NCBI GenBank assembly: GCA_037139095.1
Contig: JBAXHD010000007.1
Coordinates: forward strand, 1 to 64,000
Direction of reading: 5' to 3'
Source: WLMZ01 sp037139095
Lineage (GTDB): Bacteria > Actinomycetota > Acidimicrobiia > Acidimicrobiales > Ilumatobacteraceae
Length of the DNA: 64,000 nt
In this document: positions 15,027 to 24,306 of the stretch, piece by piece
How the letters are laid out: every line of letters begins with the position of its first letter
How positions within the stretch are numbered: position 1 is the stretch's first letter
Position numbers and translations under genes: made by a program
Notes under the pieces: generated by a model
Told to the model about the DNA's origin: nothing
Database searches by the model: none
Seen by the model: the letters and a program-made list of their open reading frames with translations, nothing else

Positions 15027-17570
15027 ATGTTTCGTATCGCACTCAAGAACGTGCTGGCGCGCAAGGGCCGCCTGCTCCTTACCGCGCTTGCGGTCATTGC
15101 AAGCTGCGCGTTTCTCAGCGGCGTCTTTGTGTTCAGCGACACGGTCAACGCCAGCATCGACCGAATGTTCTCGACGGCCTACGCAAACACCGATGCGTTC
15201 GTGCGCTCGGCCAACGTGATTGAGGGCGACTTTGGGGTCGACACCCGGGCGCGCCTAGCTGACACGATGATCGAAAAAGTCGCAGCTGTCCCAGGTGTCA
15301 GCGAAGCGGTTGGCGACATTCAGGGTTTCGCACGCATCGCCACTGCAGCAGGCAAGCCACTGGGCATTGATGGTCCACCCAAGTACGGCGGGGTGCTTAC
15401 CGACTCCCCAGGCACGCCGTGGAAACTCGCTGAAGGCAAGGTGCCAAAAGGACCTACCGAAGTAGTCATCGACCGCCGATCCGCCAAAGAGGGCAAGATC
15501 AAGATCGGAGACTCAGTCACTGTCACCGCCAAGCAGGGCGCGCAATCCTTCACGGTTGTGGGCATCGCCACCTTCGCCAACGAAGACACTTCAGGCAGCG
15601 CTACTTGGGCGCTCTTCGACCTCAAGACCGCTGAAGAATTCGTAGTTGGCGAGCCCGGCAAAATCGATTCAGTGATCGTGCGCGGCAACGGCTCGGTCTC
15701 GGACATTCAGCTCAAAGCCAACATTGCCAAAGCCCTCGCTGGCGAGACTGTGCAAGTACTCACGGGCGCCGAGATCACAACAGAGACCCAAAACTCGGTC
15801 GCCAAGTTCTTCAACTTGTTCAGCACCGTGCTCACCATCTTCGCGGCCATTGCGCTGCTGGTGGGCAGCTTCGTGATTTACAACGTGTTCCGAATCACGT
15901 CGGTGCAACGCAAACAAGAGAGCGCGCTCATGCGCGCTATCGGGGCCAGCCGCAGCCAAGTCGTTCGTTCGCTGTTCGTAGAAGCAGGCGTGGTTGGCAT
16001 TGTGGGTGCCGTCTTCGGATTCCTTGGCGGCGTGGTGCTCGCATCGCTCATCCTCAGCTTGCTCAAAGCCGTCGGCAATGGCCCCAGCGACACGACGCTC
16101 ACTATCAACGCGAGTTCGTTTGTCATTACATTCATCGTCGGCTTCATCGTCACCATCTTGTGTGCCACCCTGCCGGCCATCCGCGCCGGACGCGTGCCGC
16201 CCCTCGCTGCGCTACGCGATGTCAGCATCGACCGCTCGGGCCTCTCGCGCCGGCGGGTCATCACCGGTGTAGTGCTCACGATTGTCGCCGTCATCGGCAC
16301 GGTGCTCGGCCTGAACAGTTCAGCAGTGTGGCTCGCCCCGGGTGTTGGTGCGCTGTTCGCCGCCCTCATCGCGCTCGGACCTATCGCCGTGGGTCCCACC
16401 ACCCGCGCGCTGCTTCGCCCGCTGCGAGCTCTTCGAGGTGTCACCGGCGAGATTGCGGTTCGCAACGCGGCGCGCAGTCCCGAGCGCACCGCGCTTACCG
16501 CTGCGGCGCTCGGCATTGGCCTCGCGTTGTTAGTTGCCGTTGCGACCTTGGGTTCATCGCTGCAAGGTTCCATTCGCCAAACCATCGGCCAACAGTTCAC
16601 GGGCAACTTCGCAATTAGCACCGGCGATGGTCAGGGCTTCGGCGGCCTACCCATCACGCTCACTGAAGAACTCAACAAGCTTCCCGAAGTAAGCGATGCC
16701 GCCGGCTTGGGTATTGCCCAAATTCGAGTCGTCGAAAATGGCACGCCGAAAGCCAAGGGCGTCATCACGGTCGACCCCAAGCACGCCGCTGGCCTGTTCA
16801 ACTTCGTGTTTACGCAAGGTGGTTGGGGCGCTCTGAACAGCGACACCATCTTGGTCTCAAAGGACAAAGCCAATCGCGATGGACTCACCGTAGGCAGCGA
16901 ACTCTCGGTGTCGTTCCTCGACAAGTCCAGCAAGACCATCAAAGTTGCTGGCATTTTCGACAACAAGACCTTCGGCAATTTCATTGTTGACCGCACCCTG
17001 TTCGATGGCCGCGGAGTCAGCCTGTTCGATGCCCAGGTGTTTGCGAGCACCAAAGCCGGGGTGTCCGAAGCCAAAGCTGCCGCAGCCATCAAGGTGGTTA
17101 CCGACAAGTACCCCACGGCCAAACTCCAGAGCCGGGGCGAGTTCGTACAAGCTCAGGTCGATCAGGTCAGCGGCATTCTCAGCTTTGTCTATGCGCTCCT
17201 GCTGATGTCGGTCTTCATTGCAGTGCTCGGCATCGTGCTTACGTTGTTGCTCGCGGTATTCGAACGGCGCCGCGAACTCGGTCTCATGCGCGCCATCGGT
17301 ATGACCCGCCGCCAAGTGCGCGGCAGCATTCGTTGGGAAGCGATCGTTACTGCAGTGCTCGGTGCGTTGATGGGCACCGCGCTCGGCGTGGCATTGGGTT
17401 GGATCGTGGTGCGTGCGTTGCGGCCCCAAGGTTTCACGGTGTTCAGCGTGTCAGTCGCGTCGATCCTGTCGTTCGCCGTTGTGGCGATCATCTTCGCGGT
17501 CATCGCTGCTTGGTGGCCAGCACGCCGTGCAGCCAAATCCGACATCCTCGCAGCGATCTCCACCACGTGA
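15027..17570 (+). CDS. MacB/FtsX-family ABC permease, large two-repeat form (subunit 1)
   Basis: An 847-residue permease with an N-terminal membrane helix (LLLTALAVIASCAFLSGVFV), a periplasmic MacB-like core domain, a three-helix FtsX block around 260-390, a second pair of helices plus a second extracytoplasmic domain, and a final FtsX block with LGIVLTLLLAVFERRRELGLMRAIGMTR. The ERRRELGLMRAIG motif is the family's coupling segment. The duplicated architecture is usual for actinobacterial members. It is followed after 41 bases by a paralogous permease of equal length, so the pair probably forms a heterodimer. Confidence 0.9.
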   Translation: MFRIALKNVLARKGRLLLTALAVIASCAFLSGVFVFSDTVNASIDRMFSTAYANTDAFVRSANVIEGDFGVDTRARLADTMIEKVAAVPGVSEAVGDIQGFARIATAAGKPLGIDGPPKYGGVLTDSPGTPWKLAEGKVPKGPTEVVIDRRSAKEGKIKIGDSVTVTAKQGAQSFTVVGIATFANEDTSGSATWALFDLKTAEEFVVGEPGKIDSVIVRGNGSVSDIQLKANIAKALAGETVQVLTGAEITTETQNSVAKFFNLFSTVLTIFAAIALLVGSFVIYNVFRITSVQRKQESALMRAIGASRSQVVRSLFVEAGVVGIVGAVFGFLGGVVLASLILSLLKAVGNGPSDTTLTINASSFVITFIVGFIVTILCATLPAIRAGRVPPLAALRDVSIDRSGLSRRRVITGVVLTIVAVIGTVLGLNSSAVWLAPGVGALFAALIALGPIAVGPTTRALLRPLRALRGVTGEIAVRNAARSPERTALTAAALGIGLALLVAVATLGSSLQGSIRQTIGQQFTGNFAISTGDGQGFGGLPITLTEELNKLPEVSDAAGLGIAQIRVVENGTPKAKGVITVDPKHAAGLFNFVFTQGGWGALNSDTILVSKDKANRDGLTVGSELSVSFLDKSSKTIKVAGIFDNKTFGNFIVDRTLFDGRGVSLFDAQVFASTKAGVSEAKAAAAIKVVTDKYPTAKLQSRGEFVQAQVDQVSGILSFVYALLLMSVFIAVLGIVLTLLLAVFERRRELGLMRAIGMTRRQVRGSIRWEAIVTAVLGALMGTALGVALGWIVVRALRPQGFTVFSVSVASILSFAVVAIIFAVIAAWWPARRAAKSDILAAISTT

Positions 17571-17611
17571 CCTCCGCCCACATTTCGCCCAAGCGCACAT
17601 AACCTCCAACC

Positions 17612-20158
17612 GTGCTGCGCCTCGCCCTCAGAAATGTCACCGCCCGATTTGGGCGCATTCTGCTCACTGCGTTGGCCATCATCGTGAGCACCGCGTTTCT
17701 GTCGGGCACGTTTATGTTTCGAGACACACTCGAGGGCACGTTCAACGCGCTGTTTGCCAAGTCGTACGAGAAGGTCGACGCGTATGTGCAAGCGGCCAAC
17801 ACTGTTGAGACGGCTTTCGGATTCGAGGTCCGAGACAAGGTCACCTTCGATGCGGTTGCAATCGCAGCAGCAGTACCGGGCGTGGCCGATGCCCAGGCGC
17901 TAGTACAAGGCGACGCCGTGGTCATTGGCAAAGATGAAAAGCCAGTGGCGCGCCTGTCTCGTGCGACCTCGGGCGGCACGCTGAACTCAGGCGACCTCTC
18001 GTTGTGGACCGTCACCCAGGGGCGAGCGCCTCGCGGCGGCAACGAAGTAGTGCTCGACGATCAAACCGCAGCCGACGGCCACTACGTGTTGGGCGATTCG
18101 GTGAAGATCAACGCCGAGGCCGGCTCGCGGTCGTTCACGCTCGTCGGACTCGCGCAATACAACAACGTGGCCACGCCGGGCGATGCCACCTGGGCATTGT
18201 TCGATGACCAAACAGCAATGGAGTTCGTCGCCAAGCCCGGTTTCATCGATGCCGTGCTGGTGCGCAGCGATGGCTCGCTCACCGATGCTGCGCTCGCCCA
18301 ACGCATTCAACAAGCGCTCGATGGCGTCTCCACAACCAGCGGCACCCAAGTACTCACCGGCCCTCAGATCACCGCTCAGAGCCAGACCGAGGTGCAAAAG
18401 GGTCTCGGCTTCTTCACCATCTTCCTGTCGATCTTTTCGTTCATCGCCCTCGCCGTCGGCTGCTTCGTGATCTACAACGTGTTCTCGATTACTGCAGCGC
18501 AGCGGCGCCGCGAGAATGCGTTGCTGCGCGCCATCGGCGCCAGCCGCCGACAGGTGACCCGCATGCTGTTAGCCGAGGCCACCGTCATCGGACTGTTCGG
18601 CTCAGTGGTAGGTCTCGTGGCCGGAGCCGGCCTCGCTGTTGGCATTCAAGTGGCGCTCAACAAGATTGGCCTCGGCGTTCCGTCGCGGGGCCTCATCGTC
18701 ACCTCTGGCACCATTGTCGTCACGGTGATCGCCGGTGTCCTCACCACGCTGTTGGCAGCCGCCGTACCTGCGTTTGCGGCCGCGCGCATTCCTCCGGTGG
18801 CTGCAATGACCGAGTCAGCATTCGAGCAACCGCGCAGCAACAAACGGCGAGTCATTGCTGCCGCAGCATTTGTGGCCCTTGGCGCGGCCACCATCGCTGC
18901 GGTGCTTGCTGGTGCCGACTCGGTGTTGCTCGGGGTTGCCGTTGTCGCCATCTTCATTGGCGTGTTACTGCTCGGACCTGTGATGGCCAATCCGATCTCG
19001 CGGGTTTTGGGCAGCCCCGTTGAGCGGCTACGCGGAATCACTGGCGCAATGTCTCGTGCCAACGTGCAGCGAAACCCTCGCCGTACAGCACGCACTGCGG
19101 CACCGGTGCTCATCGGCGTAGCACTCGTTACCGGCGCCAGCGTGTTTGCCGCATCAATCAAAGAACAATTGCGCGACACAATCGGCAAGCAGTTTCTCGG
19201 CGAGTACGTGATCAACTCATCAAATGGCGGCGCGCTCAGTTTCAGTCAAACGTTTGTCGACACACTGAACACGATTCCCGAAGTAGGCGCCGCTACGGGC
19301 CTTGGCTTTGCTCGCCTACAAAACGTCGACGACAACAAAGGCTTCTTCGCCACCACCGTGAACCCGGCAACGGCACAAGGCATTCTCGACTACAAGTTCG
19401 TCGAGGGTTCGTTTGCAACGCTTACCCCGCACGGGTTGCTGGTCAGCACCGGCGAGGCCAAGCGCGCCAAACTCTCGCTGGGCTCAACGGTGGCGCTACG
19501 GGTCGGACAAACCGATGTGACCGTGATCGTTCAAGGCATCTACGCGTCTAGCGATCTTGCCCAAGCGCGTGTCGTACACCGCGATCTACTGAACGGAACC
19601 TCGGTGAGCAACCTCGCTGGCTTCGTCTTCATGACCCGTACGCCAGGGGTCTCAGATAAGAACTTCCGCAAGGCTGTCGATGCGGCGATCAAGAACTATG
19701 GCATCGGCACGTTGCAAGACCGCGGCCAGTTCATCAACGGCCGCAGCGACATCATCGACCGCAGTCTGTTCTTCATCTATGGGCTACTGGCGCTGTCGGT
19801 CATCATCGCCATCTTTGGCATCGTGCTCACCATGTTGCTTGCGGTCTACGAGCGACGGCGAGAGATTGGTCTGCTGCGAGCCGTGGGCATGACCCAACGA
19901 CAGGTACGCACAACCGTGCGTTGGGAGAGCGTGCTCACGTCGCTCTATGGCGCCATCGTTGGTGTGGTGCTCGGCCTTGTACTTGGCTTCATCGTCATTG
20001 TTGCGCTGCGCGATCAAGGCCTCTCGAAATACGTGATTCCCACCACCGCAGTTGCCACAATCGTGCTCAGCGCGTTTGTCGTTGGCGTACTCGCCGCAGT
20101 AATCCCCGCCTGGCGGGCAACCAAACTCGACCTTCTGAAAGCGATCGGTACCGACTGA
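17612..20158 (+). CDS. MacB/FtsX-family ABC permease, large two-repeat form (subunit 2)
   Basis: An 848-residue paralogue of the preceding permease with the same arrangement: N-terminal helix ILLTALAIIVSTAFLSGTF, two extracytoplasmic domains, and the closing motif LAVYERRREIGLLRAVGMTQ. It begins with GTG (CTGCGC follows) and its TGA overlaps the next ATG by one base (TGATG), so the PPOX gene may be co-translated. The two permeases share clear similarity over their whole length, consistent with a gene duplication that made a heterodimeric channel. Substrate unknown. Confidence 0.9.
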   Translation: MLRLALRNVTARFGRILLTALAIIVSTAFLSGTFMFRDTLEGTFNALFAKSYEKVDAYVQAANTVETAFGFEVRDKVTFDAVAIAAAVPGVADAQALVQGDAVVIGKDEKPVARLSRATSGGTLNSGDLSLWTVTQGRAPRGGNEVVLDDQTAADGHYVLGDSVKINAEAGSRSFTLVGLAQYNNVATPGDATWALFDDQTAMEFVAKPGFIDAVLVRSDGSLTDAALAQRIQQALDGVSTTSGTQVLTGPQITAQSQTEVQKGLGFFTIFLSIFSFIALAVGCFVIYNVFSITAAQRRRENALLRAIGASRRQVTRMLLAEATVIGLFGSVVGLVAGAGLAVGIQVALNKIGLGVPSRGLIVTSGTIVVTVIAGVLTTLLAAAVPAFAAARIPPVAAMTESAFEQPRSNKRRVIAAAAFVALGAATIAAVLAGADSVLLGVAVVAIFIGVLLLGPVMANPISRVLGSPVERLRGITGAMSRANVQRNPRRTARTAAPVLIGVALVTGASVFAASIKEQLRDTIGKQFLGEYVINSSNGGALSFSQTFVDTLNTIPEVGAATGLGFARLQNVDDNKGFFATTVNPATAQGILDYKFVEGSFATLTPHGLLVSTGEAKRAKLSLGSTVALRVGQTDVTVIVQGIYASSDLAQARVVHRDLLNGTSVSNLAGFVFMTRTPGVSDKNFRKAVDAAIKNYGIGTLQDRGQFINGRSDIIDRSLFFIYGLLALSVIIAIFGIVLTMLLAVYERRREIGLLRAVGMTQRQVRTTVRWESVLTSLYGAIVGVVLGLVLGFIVIVALRDQGLSKYVIPTTAVATIVLSAFVVGVLAAVIPAWRATKLDLLKAIGTD

Positions 20159-20544
20159 TGATCGACCCAGCAACTCCCGGCGACGCAGTGCTCGGCTTTC
20201 TCGCCGAGCGCCACCTCGCCAGCCTCACAACCATGCGCGCCGATGGCAGCCCACACGTTGTTCCAGTTGGGTTTAGTTACTCGCCCACCGAGCGCTTGGT
20301 TCGTGTGATCACCTTCGCGCCATCGACCAAAGCTCGCAACGCTGCGCGCGGCGGCAGGGCCGCGGTGTCGCAAGTTGATGGTGGTCGTTGGCTCACACTT
20401 GAGGGAACCGTGCGGCTCGCAACCGACGACTCAAGCGTTGCAGCAGCTGTAGCGGGGTACGCTGCCCGTTATCGACAGCCCGGCGACCGTATCGACCGGG
20501 TCGCCATCGAGATCACTGTCGACCGAATTATGGGTCGCGCCTGA
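20158..20544 (+). CDS. PPOX-class F420-dependent oxidoreductase
   Basis: A 128-residue split-barrel flavin/deazaflavin protein. RHLASLTTMRADGSPHVVPVG opens the barrel, followed by STKARNAARGGRAAVSQVDG and RWLTLEGTVRL, a combination typical of the TIGR03618-like F420-binding PPOX group in actinobacteria. It probably reduces a small substrate with F420H2. The TGATG overlap with the permease indicates co-transcription, although a functional link with the exporter is unclear. Confidence 0.85.
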   Translation: MIDPATPGDAVLGFLAERHLASLTTMRADGSPHVVPVGFSYSPTERLVRVITFAPSTKARNAARGGRAAVSQVDGGRWLTLEGTVRLATDDSSVAAAVAGYAARYRQPGDRIDRVAIEITVDRIMGRA

Positions 20545-20555
20545 GGACCATTGCC

Positions 20556-21026
20556 ATGCCTGAGCTCAACGACATCCCCCTAGTGCTGAAGCTTGAGATA
20601 CAAGAGGGCACGCGCATGTGCGTCGTGAACGCACCAGCCGATTTTCGGCAAACCCTTGGCGAGCTGCCGCTGGCCGTCGAGTGGGCCAACCGCGTTCGCC
20701 CTCCGCTCGACATCATCGTTGCGTTTCATCAGCGCCAGTCGGGCCTCGTCAGCAGTTGGCCAACGCTTGTAGCTGCGGTTGTTCCGGGTGGCTCAATTTG
20801 GATCGCGTGGCCCAAGAAGGCCAGCGGGGTCGAGACCGACATCACCGATGACAACGTGCGCGACACCATCGAGCGGCGCGGTTGGGTCGATAACAAGGTG
20901 TGTGCCATCGACGACACATGGACTGCGCTGCGCTTCGTGGCCCGCAAGCCTGTGCGTAAGAAGCGCACGGGCGGGCCCAATAAGCCAGCCAAACTTCGCG
21001 GACCAAAGTCGGGGTCTCACCGCTAA
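20556..21026 (+). CDS. DUF3052-family protein
   Basis: A 156-residue soluble protein. The stretch GGSIWIAWPKKASG with DITDDNVRDTIERRGWVDNKVCAIDDTWTALRF (read in parts) is the diagnostic core of DUF3052, small actinobacterial proteins of unknown function. A Lys/Arg-rich tail ends the protein. It follows the PPOX gene by 11 bases and may share its transcript. No catalytic motif is visible. Confidence 0.82.
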   Translation: MPELNDIPLVLKLEIQEGTRMCVVNAPADFRQTLGELPLAVEWANRVRPPLDIIVAFHQRQSGLVSSWPTLVAAVVPGGSIWIAWPKKASGVETDITDDNVRDTIERRGWVDNKVCAIDDTWTALRFVARKPVRKKRTGGPNKPAKLRGPKSGSHR

Positions 21027-21096
21027 AGCTACGCCCAGCCTGTATGCAGTCCGGGCTCGTGAAGAATGCCACTCCACGCGGATAGCGTGCGAGCGC

Positions 21097-21723
21097 ATGT
21101 TGGCGGTGTTGGACGGTCTCTTCAGTGGTCTCGAGAAGGTGTCCACCTCGCAATGGTTCTACCTCATCATCTTCGTGCTCGCCTTCCTCGACTCGGTCTT
21201 TCCGATTGTTCCCAGCGAAACGGCCGTCATTCTGGGCGGTATCGCGGCGGGCCAAGGTCACCTCAATCTTGCAGCAGTTGTGTTTCTCGGTGCATTCGGT
21301 GCCGCGCTTGGCGACAATGCTGCGTACGCAATCGGTCACCGCTTCAGCACACCCATCCAAAATTGGTACGCCAAAAAAGACAAGCGAGCGCGCAAGCTCG
21401 AATGGGCCAACGACCAACTTCGTGTTCGTGGCGGATCCCTGTTGCTCACAGCTCGTTTCATCCCGGGCGGGCGCACCGTTGTCACCGTCAGCAGCGGCAT
21501 TACGCGCCAGCCGCGCCGTCGCTTCGCGATCTTCGTTGCCCTCGCCTGCATCGTGTGGGCCTCGTACGCAGCGATACTCGGCTTTGCGTCGGGCGAACAG
21601 TTCAAAGAGAGCCACACCAAGGCATTCGTGTTTGCCTTCATCGCCGCGGTGGCGTTCAGCGGTCTGCTCGAGGTCGTGCAGCACTTCCGCAAGAAGCGAC
21701 AAGCCGCGGGCCTACTGCCGTAA
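21097..21723 (+). CDS. DedA-family membrane protein
   Basis: A 208-residue integral membrane protein. FVLAFLDSVFPIVPSET is the DedA re-entrant loop with the conserved Glu, and FIPGGRTVVTVSSG matches the second conserved loop (usually R-F-x-PG-R). Family members act as lipid scramblases or flippases (undecaprenyl phosphate or phosphatidylethanolamine) and support membrane potential. The frame extends far upstream, but the alignable protein starts at the ATG at 21097. Preceded by DUF3052 and followed by the mycofactocin-linked operon after 51 bases. Confidence 0.85.
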   Translation: MLAVLDGLFSGLEKVSTSQWFYLIIFVLAFLDSVFPIVPSETAVILGGIAAGQGHLNLAAVVFLGAFGAALGDNAAYAIGHRFSTPIQNWYAKKDKRARKLEWANDQLRVRGGSLLLTARFIPGGRTVVTVSSGITRQPRRRFAIFVALACIVWASYAAILGFASGEQFKESHTKAFVFAFIAAVAFSGLLEVVQHFRKKRQAAGLLP

Positions 21724-21774
21724 TCTGCGCGTTCCGCTTTCGCTATCGGCCCGAAGCCTCGTAGCCTGCACACG

Positions 21775-22692
21775 ATGCTTGCTGTGATTCCCGTTCGAGA
21801 AGGTGTCCTGCCCTTGGGCGGCCTCGAGACCATCGCCGAATGCGGTGGCCGTGCCCTTCTCATCGGCTCCGATACCTCAAGTTCAGCAGAACTCTGCGCC
21901 GGTATCGCTACCGAAATCTGGGTGATCGAGACGCCAAGCTTCGCCCCCGGTGCATGGGCCCAAGCCTTGGCCCCCCATCTCGCCAACGAACCGCGTGTGG
22001 TTCTGCCCGCGTCGCCCGACGGACGAGATCTGGCCCCACGCCTCGCATCAACATTGCAACGCAGCCTGTGGGCTGGAGCATTGTCGGTCACGCCGCACCA
22101 CATTGAACTCGCTCGTAACGGTGGTCTCGTCGTCAACGACATTGCCCCCCATCACTCGTTCGTGGCCACGCTGCAACCAGGCGTACGCGGTGTCGAGCAG
22201 TCCCCCGACCTAGCAGCGAGTACAGCGCCGCTCTCTGCGCTTACATTCGACAACGGCTCACCATCATCCGCCGATGCACGAGTGCTCGAAGTGCTCCCTC
22301 CTGATGTCGCCACGATGGACCTGTCCGAGTCGCCGAGAATCCTTGGTGGCGGCGCTGGCCTCCGATCAGCCGATGCCTTTGCACAGCTCGCTTCAGTGGC
22401 TTCTCACCTCGAGGCTTCAATGGGTGCAACACGTGTCATCACCGACCGCGGCTGGATCGGCCACGATCGCCAGATTGGCACCACCGGCGTGGTGGTAGAT
22501 CCGCAGCTCTACATCGCGTTCGGTATCAGCGGTGCCGTGCAACACACCAGTGGCCTTGGCCAGCCCGACCACATCATTAGCGTGAACCTCGATCCCCACT
22601 GTCCGATGATGCAGCTTGCCGATCTCGCCATCGTGAGCGATGCCAACGATGTTGTTAACCAACTCCTCAGCAAGCTCGATGCCAATGTCTGA
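21775..22692 (+). CDS. electron transfer flavoprotein alpha subunit, mycofactocin-associated type
   Basis: A 305-residue ETF alpha/FixB. The C-terminal FAD domain is clear: VITDRGWIGHDRQIGTTGVV, then LYIAFGISGAVQHTSGL, then DHIISVNLDPHCPM, which are the ETF-alpha signature segments with modest substitutions. The N-terminal domain is divergent and short (MLAVIPVREGVLPLGG). It is the first gene of a chain with overlapping ends: FixC starts eight bases before this stop. The divergent sequence and linkage to mftE/mftF indicate the ETF branch dedicated to mycofactocin-dependent electron flow (inference from locus). Confidence 0.87.
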   Translation: MLAVIPVREGVLPLGGLETIAECGGRALLIGSDTSSSAELCAGIATEIWVIETPSFAPGAWAQALAPHLANEPRVVLPASPDGRDLAPRLASTLQRSLWAGALSVTPHHIELARNGGLVVNDIAPHHSFVATLQPGVRGVEQSPDLAASTAPLSALTFDNGSPSSADARVLEVLPPDVATMDLSESPRILGGGAGLRSADAFAQLASVASHLEASMGATRVITDRGWIGHDRQIGTTGVVVDPQLYIAFGISGAVQHTSGLGQPDHIISVNLDPHCPMMQLADLAIVSDANDVVNQLLSKLDANV

Positions 22693-23986
22693 TTTCGATG
22701 CAATCGTTGTCGGCGCTGGGCCCGCCGGATCATGTGCAGCCATCGTGCTCGCCCGCGCGGGCAAGCGAGTGGCGCTCATCGAGCGTGGGCCGTTCCCGGG
22801 CAGCAAGAACATGTATGGCGGCGTCATCTATCCACGCATCCTCGATGAGCTCATTCCCGAGTGGTGGCTGCACGCGCCAATCCAGCGCTGGATTACCCGC
22901 CGATCCACGATGATCATGACCGAGACTCAGGCGCTCAACGTCGACTTCCGAACGCAAGCCTGGGGCCATCCGCCGTACAACGGCGCAACTGCGTACCGCC
23001 CCGACTTCGATAACTGGCTGGCCGATATTGCGGTCGAAGCTGGCACCACCCTCATCTGCAGCACCACGGTCACCGGGCTGCTGCACGATGCAAGCGGCCG
23101 CATTAGCGGTGTAACTACCGATCGCCCTGACGGCGATCTCACCGCACCAATCGTGATTGCATGTGACGGCGTCAACAGTTTCTTGGCCAAGCAAGAAGGC
23201 CTCTACGGTGCTATCGACGCCGACAACTACACGCTTGGCGTGAAAGAAACTCTGGGCCTTCCCAAGCACGTGATCGACGAGCGATTCGGCGTGCGCGGCA
23301 ACGAAGGCGTCGACATCGAAATCGTCGGCTGCACTGGATCCGTAAACGGCGGCGGGTTCATCTACACGAACCTCGACACCATTGCCATCGGCCTTGTGCT
23401 CAAGCTTTCGAAACTGACCGCACAACAGCAGCGACCCGAAGAGATTCTCGCCACGCTCAAGCTGCATCCCGCCGTGGCCCCGCTGATCGAGGGCGCTGAG
23501 CTCAAGGAATATTCGGCGCATCTCATTCCCAAGGCCGGCCTCAGCATGATCCCCCAACTCGTGGGCAACGGCATCATGGTTGCGGGCGACGCTGCGGCGC
23601 TGTGTCTCGCTGCGGGCATTTGGCTCGAGGGCGTCAATTTCGCGCTGGCCAGCGGCATGTATGCCGGCGAAGCTGCGGTCGAGGCCCTCAATGCCGGCGA
23701 CACATCGGCAGCCGGGTTACGCGGCTACAAGGTTCGACTCGAGCAAACCTTTGTGCTCAAGGATCACAAGAAGCTGCGCAAGGTTCCTGCGCTCGTCCTC
23801 TCTGATCGCGTGCAGCACGGATACCCGAAGATGGCCAACGCAATTGCCGAGCGCATGTTTCGGGTCGACAATCCCGACCCGAAACCAGGCCTTCGTCACA
23901 TCGTCAAGCAAGAGCGCAAGCTCGCGGGCATGAAATGGATGCACATGGTTCGCGACACATGGGTCGGCTTCAGGAGTTTCTGGTGA
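22685..23986 (+). CDS. FixC-like ETF:quinone oxidoreductase flavoprotein
   Basis: A 433-residue FAD protein. The N-terminal VVGAGPAGSCAAIVLARAG is the dinucleotide fold, followed by ERGPFPGSKNMYGGVIYPR, a FixC hallmark, and GDAAALCLAAGIWLEGVNFA in the C-terminal FAD-binding part. Together with FixX it passes electrons from ETF to the membrane quinone pool or another acceptor. Start ATG at 22685 lies inside the ETF-alpha end (eight-base overlap) and homology begins at MSDFDAIVVGAG. Its TGA overlaps the FixX GTG. Confidence 0.92.
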   Translation: MSDFDAIVVGAGPAGSCAAIVLARAGKRVALIERGPFPGSKNMYGGVIYPRILDELIPEWWLHAPIQRWITRRSTMIMTETQALNVDFRTQAWGHPPYNGATAYRPDFDNWLADIAVEAGTTLICSTTVTGLLHDASGRISGVTTDRPDGDLTAPIVIACDGVNSFLAKQEGLYGAIDADNYTLGVKETLGLPKHVIDERFGVRGNEGVDIEIVGCTGSVNGGGFIYTNLDTIAIGLVLKLSKLTAQQQRPEEILATLKLHPAVAPLIEGAELKEYSAHLIPKAGLSMIPQLVGNGIMVAGDAAALCLAAGIWLEGVNFALASGMYAGEAAVEALNAGDTSAAGLRGYKVRLEQTFVLKDHKKLRKVPALVLSDRVQHGYPKMANAIAERMFRVDNPDPKPGLRHIVKQERKLAGMKWMHMVRDTWVGFRSFW

Positions 23987-24306
23987 CAAGTCCAGCGAAC
24001 CGCATCAACCCAGATCCCACGTGGCCCACGATCGCGTTCGAAGATCGGATTGCCACCGCAGCGTTTCACGTGCACCACAATGCGCACATCGTTGTCGATG
24101 GCAAGGTCTGCGCCGACTGCAGCACTCGCGAGTGCGTGGTGGCTTGCCCCGCGAAACTCTTCGTTCCCACGAGCGACGGCGGCATCTTGTTCAACTACGA
24201 ACAGTGCTTCGAATGCGGCACCTGTTATCTCGTCTGCAACCGCGAAGGCGCTATTACCTGGAACTATCCCGAGGGCGGCCACGGCGTGGTCTTTAAGCGC
24301 ACATGA
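23983..24306 (+). CDS. FixX-like ferredoxin
   Basis: A 107-residue iron-sulfur protein. Cysteines lie in CADCSTRECVVACP and in YEQCFECGTCYLVC, matching the FixX [4Fe-4S] pattern that accompanies FixC. It starts with GTG overlapping the FixC stop (GTGA), and ends with TGA overlapping the ATG of ETF beta (ATGA). These overlaps show a co-translated four-gene electron-transfer unit. Confidence 0.92.
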   Translation: MTSPANRINPDPTWPTIAFEDRIATAAFHVHHNAHIVVDGKVCADCSTRECVVACPAKLFVPTSDGGILFNYEQCFECGTCYLVCNREGAITWNYPEGGHGVVFKRT

